DNA from: Tepidimicrobium xylanilyticum | GTDB taxonomy: Bacteria > Bacillota > Clostridia > Tissierellales > Tepidimicrobiaceae | Reading direction: 5' to 3' | DNA length: 64,000 bases | NCBI RefSeq assembly: GCF_900106765.1 | Contig: NZ_FNNG01000004.1 | Span: 124,001 to 188,000, forward strand | In this document: positions 25,278 to 35,533 of the stretch, in pieces | Position numbering within the stretch: the stretch's first letter is position 1 | How the letters are laid out: each line of letters begins with the position of its first letter | Made by a program: the position numbers and the translations under genes | The notes under the pieces: generated by a model | Databases searched by the model: none | The model's input: the letters and a program-made list of their open reading frames with translations, nothing else | What the model was told of the DNA's origin: nothing

Positions 25278-28200
25278 TTATTTTTTATAGATAATCCCAT
25301 ACACTCCGTCTGATACTTGTTCTACATAAACATGTCCGTTAATTACAGACCATTTATGTGGACTTATGTCTTCAAATTTACTTTTCATATAATTGTATTT
25401 AACTACTCTTATATATTCCCTTGGTAAATCCTTGTCCAATTTCATTTCAAAGGAAAGGCCAGCTTTGGTAGAATTAGTTTCAATTTGAAATACCTTTCCT
25501 GCCCCCTTAGTTTTAGCCCAAATTGATTGTATATCGTTATTTTTTTCACTTGGTGCAGGTTTAATATTTAGATACAATCCATCTGCACTGTCCATGAATG
25601 GAAAGATTTTAATTTTTATAAAATCTGTACTATATTTTAAATAGTCGAAGCCTAATTCATTAAGATTAGTTAATACCTCTGCAGGAATGTTAATTTGGTT
25701 TTTTATATTATCATTTTGATCCATAGGAATTAATTTTATTTCTACATGATCATTCCCTTGAATAATAGATAAGTCCCTCTTGGCACTTCCGCTTTGGGCT
25801 GTAATCCGTCCTGCTTCATTAAAAGCAATGGTTCTAACTTTCTGGCTAGTTAATGAAGGCCTTTCTTCTTCTAACCTCTTCTTTTTAATTTCTTGGCTTA
25901 TTTCATACCAATCTTTACTGTCTTTATCTCCACTACTGCTCCTTGGTAAAGATCTATACCAATTCTCAGGTTCATAATAAATATGCCTGTCTCGTCTATC
26001 GTACCTATCACGTTCCCTTGGCACATCTACATAAACTTTATAGGTTTTAGAACCATAGCCTTTTACTGATACTGTATAGTAAACAGTTTTATTAAAGTTT
26101 TGAGGCATGCCAATGTCTGGATAAATTTCATCCCCTTCATATTTTATCTCTGGAACTAAATATTCTAAGTCCATATAAAATGGCAAATATACATTTATAG
26201 TTTCTTTACTATGATTAATAGCTCCAGGTATTCCTAGTAGGCTGAAACTGGTAATCCTTGGCTCTTGCTTTTCTTCCAGCTTTGGGGAATTGTCTGATTT
26301 TTCCCATTTGGCGAATAGTTCCATATCGTCTTTTATTATTGTATTAAAATCGTATTCATATCTGTAGAGTACATCTTTGTACCATCCCACAAATTTATAG
26401 CCTTCCTTTGTTGGTTCCTTTGGTATTGGTACTGTTTCCCCTTCTTTAACTTTTATAGGGGGAATTACACTTCCACCCATGGTATTAAAGATTACGGTAT
26501 ACTCCAGCACCTCATTTGCTTCTGCTATTATTTCTATAATATACTCTACAGATTTATTATCTCTATATATAGTAAACTTTTCAGATTGTTCAGCCATAAT
26601 ACTGTTGGATATAATTCCTGCAGCCCATTTTTCTATTGGCCCATCGTATCCCCTTTCTTGTCTAAGAAAGGCCCCTTCCGTACCAGTTATTTTGAGAAAA
26701 TGCTGTCCATCTATGATGGATTCATCATAACCCTTTGGAAGTTTTAGTGTTATTTTTTGACCCTTCATAACCCCTGTTGCTATTGTTTTCCCATCTTTAA
26801 TCAATTCCACAGAAGTTATTTTCAGCGGTTCCTCTGTAGAAATATCTTTTTCCCATTTTGCATATAGGGTTATGTTTTCTGTAATTGGTCTATTAAAGTC
26901 GAACTCTTCCCTTAATTCTTCATCAATATACCACCCTGCAAACTTAAATCCTGCTTTTACTGGATCTTCCGGTTTTGCAATCCTTTGGCCCTTTTCTACC
27001 TCAATTGATGATATAGCACTGCCACCATTGGTGTTGAATTCAACCATAATTTTGTCTTTCTCTGATTCTTTCTTTACATTTAGTATGAATTTAATTCTTT
27101 CATCAAAACCTTCTATTATGCCCTCTGCTTCGTAGATCCCATGTTTATTGTAAATAAAACAATCACTTAGATATACATCATTACCTTCCCATTTCCCAAT
27201 ATTTACAATTCTCTCACTATTGTCGTCTAGTATTACTCTTGCAGTTTTTGGCAATCTATAGACCAAATAACCCCCAAAACTATCCACATATACTGTAACT
27301 TCTTGAACCTTATCCTCTTCCTTGATCCCTCTAATTTTTCTTATAGTAACCTTGAGTGATACGGTTTGATCTGTTCCTGAAACCGTACCTGTAAAAATAT
27401 TTTCCCCCAATACTGCATCTTCTATCGCTTTATCCCAGCTTACGATTTCATATCCTTCCTGTCCATCATCATATTTAACCTTTACTGTTTCAGGCAATTC
27501 ATATTTATCATATCCTTGGATATATTCCACATCATCAAAATCATATATTCTTTCAATTGCTCGTGGTTTCTCCTTAAAAACTGCCTTAACTCTAAGGTGG
27601 TAGTTGGCTTTGTGATCCATAGCGTCTACTACCATATTAGGAAGTTTTATTTTAATAATGGGCTTGTTTAAATTCACATAAGGATTCAGGGTATTTTCTC
27701 CAACAACACCAGGAGGCATAAATTCCCATCTGTCAAAAGCATAGTCTTCCTTAGGTACTGCCCTAAATTCTATATCATCACTTCTATACGCAAGGGGGAA
27801 GCCGTCTTCTGCTTTTATATTTCTATTTAAAACTTTAGTAACTACTTCACCTTGTTCCTGGCTTGTTTCAGTAGTATCTATTACGGTATAATTATAATAG
27901 ATCGCTTCAATGGTTAATTTATTATCTTTTGCTATATCAAAAATCTCTTTGGTTATTTCAAATTCAATATCCCTAGTGGTTATTTCTTCTCCAAATAATT
28001 CTTTAAATTTATTATCATCCATACCTGATATATTCCACTTGCTAAAAAAACTTTTATATCCGTCATATGCTGTAACACTAACTCTATCTCCGATTTTCAA
28101 CTCCTTATAGTTTTCTCCATCTGTAAACCCTGCTTTTACAGTTGGATCACAGGATACAGATGTGCCTGCTTCAGGCTTTACTGTTAATTTCAGCCTTGGT

Positions 28201-28745
28201 TCTTCTTCTACTTTTATGGCCTCCCAAGTCATCATAAATTCAGACCCTTCATCTGTTACAAATGTAAATATAGGTGGGGCATCTTTATCGAATACAACCT
28301 GCCCCCCCGCTGTTGGATGCATGAATCCCATATCTACAAAAGGAATCCCTGCTTCCCACTCAGCCGCTGTCTTATCAAGATTCTCTACTCCTCTATATTC
28401 TACTCCTCCAGCTACACGCACTGCTGGATTATTAACCTTTATCCTTTCAATATTGGCTGTTTCTATTATTAGTTTGGAATATTTTAAATGATATCCCCTA
28501 TTAGGAATACGAAAAGCATCAAAATAAGCATTTTCAGTAATCTTTAAAATTATTTTATTATCTATAAGCTCATAGCCATTAAAAAATTTGGCTGCTCTTT
28601 CTCCAGATATATCCACTATCTTAATATCAACTATATACTTATCTGCATCTATTGACTCAGCATATGAAGGCCCAACACAATTAATGTTCATCATACTTAC
28701 AAGCACCAAGGTAAGTACTAATATCACTTTAATTAGTCTTTTCAT
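25278..28745 (-). CDS. Secreted 1155-residue multi-repeat surface protein
   Basis: An N-terminal signal peptide (LIKVILVLTLVLVSMMNINC) is followed by beta-rich domains. Two InlB-type B-repeats (Listeria-Bacteroides repeat) lie at about 567-633 and 749-816, with MVEFNTNGGSAISSIEVEKG and FAGWYIDEEL, and FNTMGGSVIPPIKVKEG and FVGWYKDVLY. Bacterial Ig-like segments precede them (about 400-557). One cadherin-like beta-sandwich (ITSFSLLGIPGAINHSKETI, about 830-908) resembles those in the neighbouring 1440-residue protein. No LPXTG motif or C-terminal membrane anchor is visible. The position in the B12-controlled operon suggests a scaffold or adhesin role in corrinoid capture; this is inference. Confidence 0.75.
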   Translation of the reverse strand: MKRLIKVILVLTLVLVSMMNINCVGPSYAESIDADKYIVDIKIVDISGERAAKFFNGYELIDNKIILKITENAYFDAFRIPNRGYHLKYSKLIIETANIERIKVNNPAVRVAGGVEYRGVENLDKTAAEWEAGIPFVDMGFMHPTAGGQVVFDKDAPPIFTFVTDEGSEFMMTWEAIKVEEEPRLKLTVKPEAGTSVSCDPTVKAGFTDGENYKELKIGDRVSVTAYDGYKSFFSKWNISGMDDNKFKELFGEEITTRDIEFEITKEIFDIAKDNKLTIEAIYYNYTVIDTTETSQEQGEVVTKVLNRNIKAEDGFPLAYRSDDIEFRAVPKEDYAFDRWEFMPPGVVGENTLNPYVNLNKPIIKIKLPNMVVDAMDHKANYHLRVKAVFKEKPRAIERIYDFDDVEYIQGYDKYELPETVKVKYDDGQEGYEIVSWDKAIEDAVLGENIFTGTVSGTDQTVSLKVTIRKIRGIKEEDKVQEVTVYVDSFGGYLVYRLPKTARVILDDNSERIVNIGKWEGNDVYLSDCFIYNKHGIYEAEGIIEGFDERIKFILNVKKESEKDKIMVEFNTNGGSAISSIEVEKGQRIAKPEDPVKAGFKFAGWYIDEELREEFDFNRPITENITLYAKWEKDISTEEPLKITSVELIKDGKTIATGVMKGQKITLKLPKGYDESIIDGQHFLKITGTEGAFLRQERGYDGPIEKWAAGIISNSIMAEQSEKFTIYRDNKSVEYIIEIIAEANEVLEYTVIFNTMGGSVIPPIKVKEGETVPIPKEPTKEGYKFVGWYKDVLYRYEYDFNTIIKDDMELFAKWEKSDNSPKLEEKQEPRITSFSLLGIPGAINHSKETINVYLPFYMDLEYLVPEIKYEGDEIYPDIGMPQNFNKTVYYTVSVKGYGSKTYKVYVDVPRERDRYDRRDRHIYYEPENWYRSLPRSSSGDKDSKDWYEISQEIKKKRLEEERPSLTSQKVRTIAFNEAGRITAQSGSAKRDLSIIQGNDHVEIKLIPMDQNDNIKNQINIPAEVLTNLNELGFDYLKYSTDFIKIKIFPFMDSADGLYLNIKPAPSEKNNDIQSIWAKTKGAGKVFQIETNSTKAGLSFEMKLDKDLPREYIRVVKYNYMKSKFEDISPHKWSVINGHVYVEQVSDGVYGIIYKK

Positions 28746-28766
28746 ATACCTCCCCCTTTTCTTTAC

Positions 28767-31700
28767 CTAATATACCACCTGATAATCCTCTGTTTCAATG
28801 AATTCTTCCAAATATCTCCAGAGTTTTGTGGCAGGTTTTGGCTCTAAAACCCTTATAATCAAAGTGTAGACCTTGGTTTTCTTTCCATCGGATAGAATAA
28901 ATTTGTTATCGTATCTTAAATCCAATACTTGTCCTGAACTTGGATATACATTACTTCCCTTAGATGTTTCAATAATAGGAGATACATTTCGTAAATCCAG
29001 TTCATAGGGAAGCTCTATATATATCCTTCCATTATTATCATCTATTTCCCCTTCTATACCTTTTATTTTAAAGGATTCTATTTTCATCTCGTCTTTGCCA
29101 TCTTTATTGCTATCATCTTCATTTTTGGGTTCTTCTTGACCTGAACTAATTATTTTTACTGTATACAGATTTACATTTCCATCATCATCTGTTAATATAT
29201 AGTCCTTATAATAATCTTTTAAAGAATTGCTTTCTTTATTTGGTTCTGGATCTATAGTCTTTCCAGTCCATTCAATGTCTGGAACTAAATCTTCAACATC
29301 AAATTTATCCAGCCCCTTTGGAAGTGTTAGTTTAATGGTATTGCCTATTATATCAGCTTCAACACCAGCTACTGAAAATTTTTCAATCCTGCTATTCCCC
29401 GCTGGAGATACATATTCTATATTTAAGTCGTATTCTATGGGACCATCTGGTGGCAATGGATATGGAATGATCTGCACCTTTTTTCTTTGGCTAAAGTCAG
29501 CTGGCTCTTTTAATCCAGGACTTATAGAAGTAGTGCTGTCCTTTGGTTCAAACTCCGCTTCATTTATGAAAACTTCCTCTAAATAGGTTCCAAAGGGAAA
29601 TTTAAAATCAATAGATTGCTTTCTTACATCTATATGGCCTTCTACACCTCTTAGTACAAATTTTGTAAATCTATAACTTGCTTCTTGTTTTATAATAACC
29701 ATTACCCTATATTCTCTTTGAGTCCCATCTTCTGCCGTTACTGTATATATAACTGCTCCTTTAGTAAAATCTTGCGGTTCAGTTTCATCAGGAGATATAC
29801 TTACCCCTTGGTGATTAAAGGATACTATAAGATTTTTTAATTCATATTCATCAGTGTCAATTGGAAGCTCTATATTAACAATTCCCTTTTGATTATCTAT
29901 ATAGACTTTGGCATCTGAAAAACCTATCACCTTGCCAGCCAATATGTCTTTTTTCCCGCTCTTTACCCCTTCTTTCCTTTCTATTTTGACCCAATATTTT
30001 TTTGTGGTTATACCATCTTCTGCTGTTACCACATATTCTACATCTTTTGAAAAATCCTGTTTCTCCTCCGCACTTGGGGATATGGTTGCACCTCTGGGGA
30101 TTTCTATTATAGGTATTATATTTTTTAATTCTTCATCTGATATTTCTCCTGGCAGCTCCACTGTAATAATGCCTAGTTCATGGTCTATGATGCCGTTTTT
30201 ACCCAACAGCTCAAATCTTATAATTTCTGTATCTTTGCTAAATTCCTTGCTAAAATCAAAGGGCACTCCGTCATAGTATAAGGAGTAGGGTTTTCCTCCA
30301 TTTTCTACGAAATTAATATACCACTGCAATGCATACATGCCTTGGTAGGTTGCCATGAAATTGTAAGTATTATTGGTATGTCCAAATCCGTCTATAGCAG
30401 GGGTTACAAATTTCTTTATCCAATTGACTATCATATTATCTTCTGGTCCTCTGGAAAATCTATAGTCGGAAAAAGGATCTATTCCCATGGAACAGAGGGC
30501 AATTATAACTTGAGATGTGGATTCACTATTTGCATCACCCCATGAAATCCCTAAAAAATCATCACTTAAAGGCTCTACCCCTTTGGCTGATTTAGAACCT
30601 GTAAACAATTCTACCCCTTCTTCTAATTTCTCCATTACTCTTTCCCCATAAATGGGATGATTTTGATATGGATATAAGGCCTGCATCAACATGGCCACCA
30701 TGTCAATCCCAAATCTATCAGAACCGTATTCATGATCTAATAGAAATTCAATATAATCTTCCCTTTTTAAAACCGAATCAGCAGGTATAGAATAATTCCC
30801 CATGTCCAGTGCTATAAGGGAAAAAGCCGCCCCATTTATGCCACCAAGATTTTCGTTATACAGCATCTCCATTATATTGTTAACCTCTTTTCCAAAAGGT
30901 CTGTTTAAGTCTGTCCTAAAGGGCTTATCATTAATTTTAAATGGTTCCAGATTGGAAGCATCTATTCCCAAAGCAGTTAAAGTCATAGCAAATCTAGCAA
31001 AATCCGTAATCTTAGAGCTGGATAGTTCTCCTATTTCCTTATACATATCAAATCTTTCAGGCAAATCTTCATATGTTTTTCTTATTCCATCAGGGAATCC
31101 GTTATTTTTTCCCTCATAAAAGCCTATATTCATCCATTCCCAGTCTTCCGAAGTAGCTTCTTTTTTATATTTAGCATATATGTTGTCCCTCAGCTTCTTG
31201 AGCATATTCATATATTCTTCACTGGGGCCTACTTTTGCTTTGTCACTATATCTTACATAAACTTTATAGGTTTTCTGGTCTCCGTTTTCAGCGGTTACTG
31301 TATAATCGACGGGCCCTTTGGAAAAGTCCACTTCTTCAAAGCTGGCAGGTTCTACTTTTGCATTTGGAGAAACTTCAATAAAGGGTTTTACCTTTTTTAA
31401 ATCAATAGATGAAGGAACCTCTACAACAATATCATTTCCTTCTATTTTGCCTTCTATAGTCCCCACCCTAAAGGACAGGATTTCATTTTCCGAAGAAGCT
31501 TCCCCAATAATTACCGCTACCTCATATTCCTTAGTAGCTCCTGACTCAGATATTACTTTATATGTCACAGGTTTTGTAAGGTCCTGTTCCTCTCCTGAAT
31601 CTGGTATTATTTTAGCTCTATAATCAACCTTGATATAGGGCCTTAGTGCGGAAATATCTGAACCATAAGGTACTTCTATAAGAATCTTTCCCTTTTCATG

Positions 31701-33089
31701 GTCTATGTCAGCTACATAATCACCTATACTAAAATAAATAATTTCATTGTGACTAGACTTTCTAAAACTGATATTGAGATTGTAAATTTTTTCTAGCTCC
31801 TTATTTACTACTTTTATTTTTTTTATTTCCTCTGCATTTATAGTTTGGTCAACTGTTATTGGGATTTGACTGCCTTTTTCATCTATATAATAAGCAGATG
31901 TGCCTGTATGGAATAAATCTAAAGATAAATTTTTTAGATCAACTTCAAAGGGTATTTCTAAATCTATGGTATCTCCATTTATCTTTCCATATATTCTTTC
32001 CCCATATTTACTCGTATAGATTAGCGAATTTACTAGTGGGTCAGGTTCCTCGGGCAGTATCTTTACTATCCATTCTCTTTCCAAGTGGCTATAATCTTTT
32101 ATACCATAATAATCGAGGTATTTTTCATGTATGGCATCAATGGGCTTTACTGAATAGATTGCTTCTCCATCTGTTTTTAAATTCCCTGATTTATGCCTTG
32201 CTACCACCCAGTCAGGGGTTGCTATCTTAATCTGTGATTCATCTAATTCCATATCCTTTGGAATGTATATGTTAACTAAAGAATTTTCCCTATCAATAAT
32301 CCCTGCATATTCACCTATTCTAAAATCCAATATCTCTGCCTCATTTATCCTATGGGATTCTACGTAATCTACAATATCATAGAGCAGCGGGATAGATGCT
32401 TCTATTTTGGCCCTGGATAGATATATATCAAACCCTGATTCTGGTAATCTCCAATTATCTAAAAGCATCTGCTTCCATTCTCTAATTGCATTTAAGGCAT
32501 AGGCCCTCAAAGTAGGATGATAGTCTCCTGCCTTTTTAGGCACTCCTTGATTTTCTATTGCATCTGCTAATCCTTGAAGTCTATTTAATGCTTTTATAAA
32601 GTCATCTTTTAAATCATCTACTTCTTTAGGGTCTACCCTTTGACTTCTATCGTAATTTTCCATAAACCATGCAGGCATGAAGTCTTCCCTAGTATCATTA
32701 TCATAGGTAAATTTATATAGATGCTTTACTGGTAATTCATAGTTATGTTTTTTTCCATCTGGTACAAGTTCTCCCAATGGGGGGTTACTAAATCTGTCCT
32801 CCATTATATTCCAGGCCCTTGTTTCTGCTTTTGTAATAGTAGCCTCTTTAACATTTAGAGGAACAAAGGTAGTATATTTGATATATTTTCCCACTAAAGT
32901 ATCATTTAAAATATTCTTGGGCATAATCGTGCCTGGATAAAAATGTTCCTTAGAGAATATCCTCTGAAAAACATAAGCCTTCCACTCAAATTTCCTATCA
33001 TGAGCAAAAGCAAAACTTCCAGTTGAAAGTAAAATCGTAATTGCTAAAAGAAAGCTTAATATTCTTCTTAGTTTTAGGCTTTTTTTCAT
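28767..33089 (-). CDS. Secreted 1440-residue protein: beta-sandwich chain with embedded intrinsic-factor-like barrel
   Basis: A signal peptide (ILSFLLAITILLSTGSFAFA) is followed by a helical region (about 40-245). Four cadherin-like/DUF5018-type beta domains come next (about 249-615), then an alpha/alpha barrel (about 624-945), then five more beta domains (about 954-1416). Each beta domain repeats a pattern such as DFSKGPVDYTVTAENGDQKT. The barrel is paralogous to the lipoprotein at 24167-25183: INGAAFSLIALDMGNYSIP, SWGDANSESTSQVIIAL and FMATYQGMYALQW match it closely. No sortase signal is present. It is probably an exported corrinoid-binding scaffold. Confidence 0.78.
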   Translation of the reverse strand: MKKSLKLRRILSFLLAITILLSTGSFAFAHDRKFEWKAYVFQRIFSKEHFYPGTIMPKNILNDTLVGKYIKYTTFVPLNVKEATITKAETRAWNIMEDRFSNPPLGELVPDGKKHNYELPVKHLYKFTYDNDTREDFMPAWFMENYDRSQRVDPKEVDDLKDDFIKALNRLQGLADAIENQGVPKKAGDYHPTLRAYALNAIREWKQMLLDNWRLPESGFDIYLSRAKIEASIPLLYDIVDYVESHRINEAEILDFRIGEYAGIIDRENSLVNIYIPKDMELDESQIKIATPDWVVARHKSGNLKTDGEAIYSVKPIDAIHEKYLDYYGIKDYSHLEREWIVKILPEEPDPLVNSLIYTSKYGERIYGKINGDTIDLEIPFEVDLKNLSLDLFHTGTSAYYIDEKGSQIPITVDQTINAEEIKKIKVVNKELEKIYNLNISFRKSSHNEIIYFSIGDYVADIDHEKGKILIEVPYGSDISALRPYIKVDYRAKIIPDSGEEQDLTKPVTYKVISESGATKEYEVAVIIGEASSENEILSFRVGTIEGKIEGNDIVVEVPSSIDLKKVKPFIEVSPNAKVEPASFEEVDFSKGPVDYTVTAENGDQKTYKVYVRYSDKAKVGPSEEYMNMLKKLRDNIYAKYKKEATSEDWEWMNIGFYEGKNNGFPDGIRKTYEDLPERFDMYKEIGELSSSKITDFARFAMTLTALGIDASNLEPFKINDKPFRTDLNRPFGKEVNNIMEMLYNENLGGINGAAFSLIALDMGNYSIPADSVLKREDYIEFLLDHEYGSDRFGIDMVAMLMQALYPYQNHPIYGERVMEKLEEGVELFTGSKSAKGVEPLSDDFLGISWGDANSESTSQVIIALCSMGIDPFSDYRFSRGPEDNMIVNWIKKFVTPAIDGFGHTNNTYNFMATYQGMYALQWYINFVENGGKPYSLYYDGVPFDFSKEFSKDTEIIRFELLGKNGIIDHELGIITVELPGEISDEELKNIIPIIEIPRGATISPSAEEKQDFSKDVEYVVTAEDGITTKKYWVKIERKEGVKSGKKDILAGKVIGFSDAKVYIDNQKGIVNIELPIDTDEYELKNLIVSFNHQGVSISPDETEPQDFTKGAVIYTVTAEDGTQREYRVMVIIKQEASYRFTKFVLRGVEGHIDVRKQSIDFKFPFGTYLEEVFINEAEFEPKDSTTSISPGLKEPADFSQRKKVQIIPYPLPPDGPIEYDLNIEYVSPAGNSRIEKFSVAGVEADIIGNTIKLTLPKGLDKFDVEDLVPDIEWTGKTIDPEPNKESNSLKDYYKDYILTDDDGNVNLYTVKIISSGQEEPKNEDDSNKDGKDEMKIESFKIKGIEGEIDDNNGRIYIELPYELDLRNVSPIIETSKGSNVYPSSGQVLDLRYDNKFILSDGKKTKVYTLIIRVLEPKPATKLWRYLEEFIETEDYQVVY

Positions 33090-33122
33090 ATGAATCTCCC
33101 TTATCTTCCTATATTTTATCTG

Positions 33123-33158
33123 GATAATATATGGGACAATATTGCCCCATATATTATC
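33123..33158 (-). repeat. Intergenic hairpin before the 1440-residue gene
   Basis: A 13-bp stem (33123-33135 with 33146-33158; core GATAATATATGGG) with a ten-base loop and no T-run. It lies between the stop of the 33171-34094 gene and the start of the 1440-residue gene. It is probably an mRNA processing or stability element rather than a terminator. Confidence 0.5.
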
Positions 33159-33170
33159 TTTAATTTTTTA

Positions 33171-34094
33171 CTACCATTCAGGTCCACCTAGGTCTATACC
33201 CCAGTCAAAGGTATACCCCCATATCATAGTTTCATCACTTGCTGTTATTATATATTGGCTTGCTCCCATATTGGGGACCTCATCGTTCATCTTATAAATC
33301 CAGCCTGTTCTGTCATTCCACCACTCTTCAGGTGGAAAATCCTCTGGGTGTGTCTCCTGGAATAGTAAAGCTGGTAGAGTTTCATGACCATTTCTTCCAA
33401 TTTCACTTACATATCCACTGTCTGCACCTATTGCATTAAGGTTCAGATATCTAGCACCTATTGCTCTTTTAAATACATCCATTGCTGACTCCCCTATATC
33501 TGCCAATACTATTACACTCAACTGTCCATTTTCCAAACCATCTACTGCATTCTGTACCCTATCTTTTGCTAAAGGATAGTCTTCTGCTAGTGGAACTACA
33601 TAACCTTCTTTATTTTTGCTTTTATACCTTCCATCTATCCAATCATTTGCATTTTTTAAGTCAATGGCAACTATTATCGGTGTGTTTGTCCCCTTAATAC
33701 CTGCATTTATTTGATAGGTTCTAAAAATTGTACTACCTGATTTCAGAACAAAATCCACATATCCATCACTAAAGTTTACACTCATGTTTGAAGTATATGG
33801 GACTCCATTTACTTCTAGACTATATTCTAAATCGTCAAACTCAGCTTCTATTTGTACATCACTTAAATCTACACTATTACTAGGAAACTCAATATACCCA
33901 GTATATCTGGTCACACCATTTACCTCTACAAATTTCATTTCCACTGAATATTCATTTGAACCATCTATTGCTTTTACCTCCAAAACTCCGTCATCCGGCA
34001 GTATTTCCATCTCTGCAAATGCAGACACACTCAATCCCAATACTAATACCAATGCTAACAACAAGCTAAATATTCTTTTCTTGCTTTTAAACAT
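33171..34094 (-). CDS. Secreted DUF4430-domain protein
   Basis: A 307-residue exported protein. The signal peptide is IFSLLLALVLVLGLSVSAFA (cleavage after Ala 27). A cadherin-like beta region (about 35-130) precedes a C-terminal DUF4430 domain ending RTGWIYKMNDEVPNMGASQY and WGYTFDWGIDLGGPEW. The end motif is shared with the other two DUF4430 proteins of the operon. It lacks a membrane anchor and Cys pair, so it could be released or bound to the next gene product, whose barrel would be its alpha-domain partner. Confidence 0.82.
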   Translation of the reverse strand: MFKSKKRIFSLLLALVLVLGLSVSAFAEMEILPDDGVLEVKAIDGSNEYSVEMKFVEVNGVTRYTGYIEFPSNSVDLSDVQIEAEFDDLEYSLEVNGVPYTSNMSVNFSDGYVDFVLKSGSTIFRTYQINAGIKGTNTPIIVAIDLKNANDWIDGRYKSKNKEGYVVPLAEDYPLAKDRVQNAVDGLENGQLSVIVLADIGESAMDVFKRAIGARYLNLNAIGADSGYVSEIGRNGHETLPALLFQETHPEDFPPEEWWNDRTGWIYKMNDEVPNMGASQYIITASDETMIWGYTFDWGIDLGGPEW

Positions 34095-34213
34095 ATTCTA
34101 ATTCCCCCTTTAATAAATTTTTCTTTTAAGGACCCTATTCCCATAAGATATATCCTATTTCATTTTTTCACCCCCAAGCACAGTATTTATGATAAACTGC
34201 ACTTCAGCCCCTG
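34095..34213. other. Short spacer inside the B12 operon
   Basis: About 120 bases between the MacB-like permease and the secreted DUF4430 gene. It holds the latter's ribosome binding site (AAAGGGGG) and nothing else that I can recognise. There is no clear terminator, so the operon can continue through it. Confidence 0.4.
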
Positions 34214-35533
34214 CTATTCTGTCCTTATGGCTGTCTGTGGACTTACTCTCATGGCGTTAATTGCAGGACCTAATGCAGATATTACAGCTACTAAACCTGC
34301 AAAAAGGACTCCACCTACGGCTAACCATGGTGGAATTATAGACCTTACTTCCATTTCTTTTAAAAGTACAGGCAACAGCCTTTGCAGACCAAAACTTAGT
34401 GCCAGGCCTATAATTCCCCCTATTATTCCAATTATCACTGCTTCTACTAAAAACATCTTTACTATATCCGTTAATTCACTGCCCAAAACTTTCAATATGC
34501 CTATTTCCTTCGTTCTTTCATTAATTGACATCATCATAGTATTGGCAGTACCTATTCCTGCTACCAAAAGGGATACTCCTCCTATGGCTGCAAGCACTCC
34601 CTGAATTTGCTTGGATTGTCTTCTAACTGACTCTAACATATCGTTTAAGGAGTAGGTTTCAAATCCTGCTGCTTTAATTGCAGCTATTACATCTTGTGCA
34701 GAGTCTGTGTCCTCAGCTTTTACCCATACCATCTGATAGGTTTGAAGTTTTGATAATTCATTGTCTTCCTCATCTTCTTTTGGTACTGAAGGCATATATT
34801 CTTCATTATCTTTCATTATTTCCTCCAAAATCTCATATTCCATGAATCCAGAAGTATCATAATTGCGGTTCTGATTGCTGCATATTCCTGTAACTTGAAC
34901 TCTGTAATTTTTCCCCATAGGAAGTGCCCTGCCATCTTCCCCTGCTTGGTACTCACCCATTAAGGATTCATAATTAAAGGACATCCTAATATTAGATTTC
35001 ATTGGATCTAGGGGCTTTTTAATGGAGGCAATTTCTATCTTTTCCCAGGTTTCCGGGTCCACAAAGGAGTCTTGGACATCGTCGGTTAGCATTATTTCAG
35101 GTCTTATTCTAGTACCTTTTAAAGGCAGTTCCCCTTCTAATGGAATCAATTGAAAACTAGGAGCAGTTTTCATATCTATACCGTAAAGTTTAATAAGGGT
35201 TATGTATTTCCCATTTTTTAAATATGGAAATACCTGCAAAACTGGTGTTACCGCCTCTACTCCATCTAATTTTTTAAAAGACATTACTGCTTTCTCGTTT
35301 AATAATGGCACTTTTCCCTTTTTGTCCCTTGGTGGCATTACATCTATTTTAGTTAAACTTCCCATTTCTTCTATGGTTTCCCTATAGGTCTGATCATAAC
35401 CTAAACCTATTGAAACAAGTACCACTATAGATGCTACTCCTACCGTCATGGCTAAAGCCGTTAAAATTGTCCTTACCTTTCTTCTCCACAGATTTATAAA
35501 ACCCATGCGGAAAAAGTCCCTAGTCCTCATCAT
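34214..35533 (-). CDS. MacB/FtsX-type ABC transporter permease
   Basis: A 439-residue protein. The first membrane helix (about 16-45, INLWRRKVRTILTALAMTVG) is followed by an extracytoplasmic MacB periplasmic-core-like domain. Three C-terminal helices follow, with AGIGTANTMMMSINERTKEI and GILKVLGSELTDIVKMFLVE as the FtsX signature. MacB-type permeases do not move substrates across the membrane; they transmit ATP-driven motion to outside partners or eject lipoproteins. The start overlaps the stop of the CARDB-like gene (ATGA), and the matching ATPase lies upstream. Confidence 0.88.
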   Translation of the reverse strand: MMRTRDFFRMGFINLWRRKVRTILTALAMTVGVASIVVLVSIGLGYDQTYRETIEEMGSLTKIDVMPPRDKKGKVPLLNEKAVMSFKKLDGVEAVTPVLQVFPYLKNGKYITLIKLYGIDMKTAPSFQLIPLEGELPLKGTRIRPEIMLTDDVQDSFVDPETWEKIEIASIKKPLDPMKSNIRMSFNYESLMGEYQAGEDGRALPMGKNYRVQVTGICSNQNRNYDTSGFMEYEILEEIMKDNEEYMPSVPKEDEEDNELSKLQTYQMVWVKAEDTDSAQDVIAAIKAAGFETYSLNDMLESVRRQSKQIQGVLAAIGGVSLLVAGIGTANTMMMSINERTKEIGILKVLGSELTDIVKMFLVEAVIIGIIGGIIGLALSFGLQRLLPVLLKEMEVRSIIPPWLAVGGVLFAGLVAVISALGPAINAMRVSPQTAIRTE

